NCBI GenBank assembly: GCA_003157595.1
Contig: PMKB01000179.1
Location: 840-6,829 of the forward strand
From: Solirubrobacterales bacterium
Lineage (GTDB): Bacteria; Actinomycetota; Thermoleophilia; Solirubrobacterales; Solirubrobacteraceae
Direction of reading: 5' to 3'
Length of the DNA: 5,990 nt
Made by a program: the position numbers and the translations under genes. The notes beneath the pieces were generated by a model. It saw only the letters and a program-made list of their open reading frames with translations, ran no database searches and was not told the DNA's origin. This document shows, piece by piece, positions 5,636-5,990 of the stretch (its first letter is position 1; each line of letters starts with the position of its first letter).

Positions 5636-5990
5636 CTAAGCGCCCGGCGCCCGGTAGCGCAGCCCGTCGAGCGCCACTTCGAGAATGTGGTCGATCTCCT
5701 CGGGGCCGGTGGCTGGGATCTTCGCGATCCCGCCGACCATCTGGATGATCTCCCACAGGCTGGTGTCGGCGCGCACGGCCTGCGCCCGCTGCGCCCGCTC
5801 GAGCAGGGGCTCGCCCGCGGCGAAGAGCCCGCTGCGGCAGCTTTGGAAGACGGTCGCGTCGCGGTCGACGTAGTTCAGCAGTTCCTGGGCGAGCGCCTGC
5901 TTCGTGGCGAGGTACGCCACGAAGCGGTGCAGCCAGGCGACCAGGGCGTCCCATGGCGGCAGTTCGGCGAGGTCGGCGGCCGAGCGGCAC
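5636..5990 (-). CDS. TetR-family transcriptional regulator, C-terminal part (cut by window edge)
   Basis: The last 117 residues of a TetR/AcrR-type regulator are visible; the DNA-binding N-terminus lies past the right edge. Reading from the edge, the frame gives ELPPWDALVAWLHRF, then VAYLATKQALAQELL, DRDATVFQSCRSGLFAAGEP, LLERAQRAQAVRAD, a WEIIQMVGGIAKIP segment, and ends DHILEVALDGLRYRAPGA. This run of helices matches the ligand-binding and dimerisation domain of a common actinobacterial TetR subgroup (SbtR-like C-terminal domain), recognised from memory. Ligand and operator cannot be read. The visible GTG at 5920 is internal because the homology continues upstream to the edge. The gene is convergent with the LLM oxidoreductase and may control it and the PhyH gene, but autoregulation or control of a gene beyond the window is equally possible. 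Confidence 0.82.
   Translation of the reverse strand, partial: CRSAADLAELPPWDALVAWLHRFVAYLATKQALAQELLNYVDRDATVFQSCRSGLFAAGEPLLERAQRAQAVRADTSLWEIIQMVGGIAKIPATGPEEIDHILEVALDGLRYRAPGA

Noticed and set aside
5764..5772. TGTCGGCGC, matching nine bases of the candidate operator palindrome
   Set aside because: It lies inside the TetR coding sequence and the second half-site is not conserved, so chance in GC-rich codons is sufficient.
5568..5990. A 140-codon minus-strand frame in another register at the right edge
   Set aside because: The overlapping frame ending at 5636 matches the TetR C-terminal domain; this one is Arg/Pro-rich shadow sequence.
1..5990. Defence system, CRISPR array, prophage, insertion sequence, tRNA or rRNA
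   Set aside because: I found no direct-repeat arrays, terminal inverted repeats with a transposase, cloverleaf-like sequences or rRNA-like segments on either strand.

Overview
The window is GC-rich, densely coded DNA, most likely from an actinobacterium. A Thermoleophilia/Solirubrobacterales-type organism would fit, but that is inference. The reasons are the strong G/C third-position bias, the contiguous proB-proA-nadD order common in Actinomycetota, a predicted F420-dependent luciferase-like oxidoreductase, and start regions with TANNNT -10-like boxes and few Shine-Dalgarno sequences. There are six genes: four complete or complete within the window, and two cut by its edges.

Left part (1-2653, minus strand): a tight housekeeping cluster read right to left. 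It holds proB (glutamate 5-kinase with PUA domain), proA (glutamate-5-semialdehyde dehydrogenase) 9 bases downstream, and nadD (nicotinate-nucleotide adenylyltransferase) overlapping the proA stop by 4 bases through a TTG start. nadD runs off the left edge. ProB and ProA carry out the first two steps of proline synthesis from glutamate; NadD acts in NAD synthesis.

Middle (2654-3485): a 121-bp divergent spacer, then a plus-strand gene for an exported Ala/Gly-rich protein of unknown function. This protein contains a clear 36-residue internal duplication and a Gly/Pro-rich tail.

Right part (3486-5990): a minus-strand PhyH-like Fe(II)/2-oxoglutarate oxygenase and a plus-strand LLM-class F420 oxidoreductase diverge from a 104-bp spacer that carries a perfect 14-bp palindrome, a candidate operator. 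Convergent with the oxidoreductase is the C-terminal part of a TetR-family regulator, cut by the right edge. These three could be a small regulated oxidative module, but the sequence does not reveal a substrate.

I see no RNA gene, CRISPR array, insertion sequence or phage gene. No stretch over 300 bases lacks a gene. No clearly new defence or mobile system is present. The most interesting items are the duplicated-repeat exported protein, the palindrome between the two oxidative genes, and the SD-less, probably leaderless starts.
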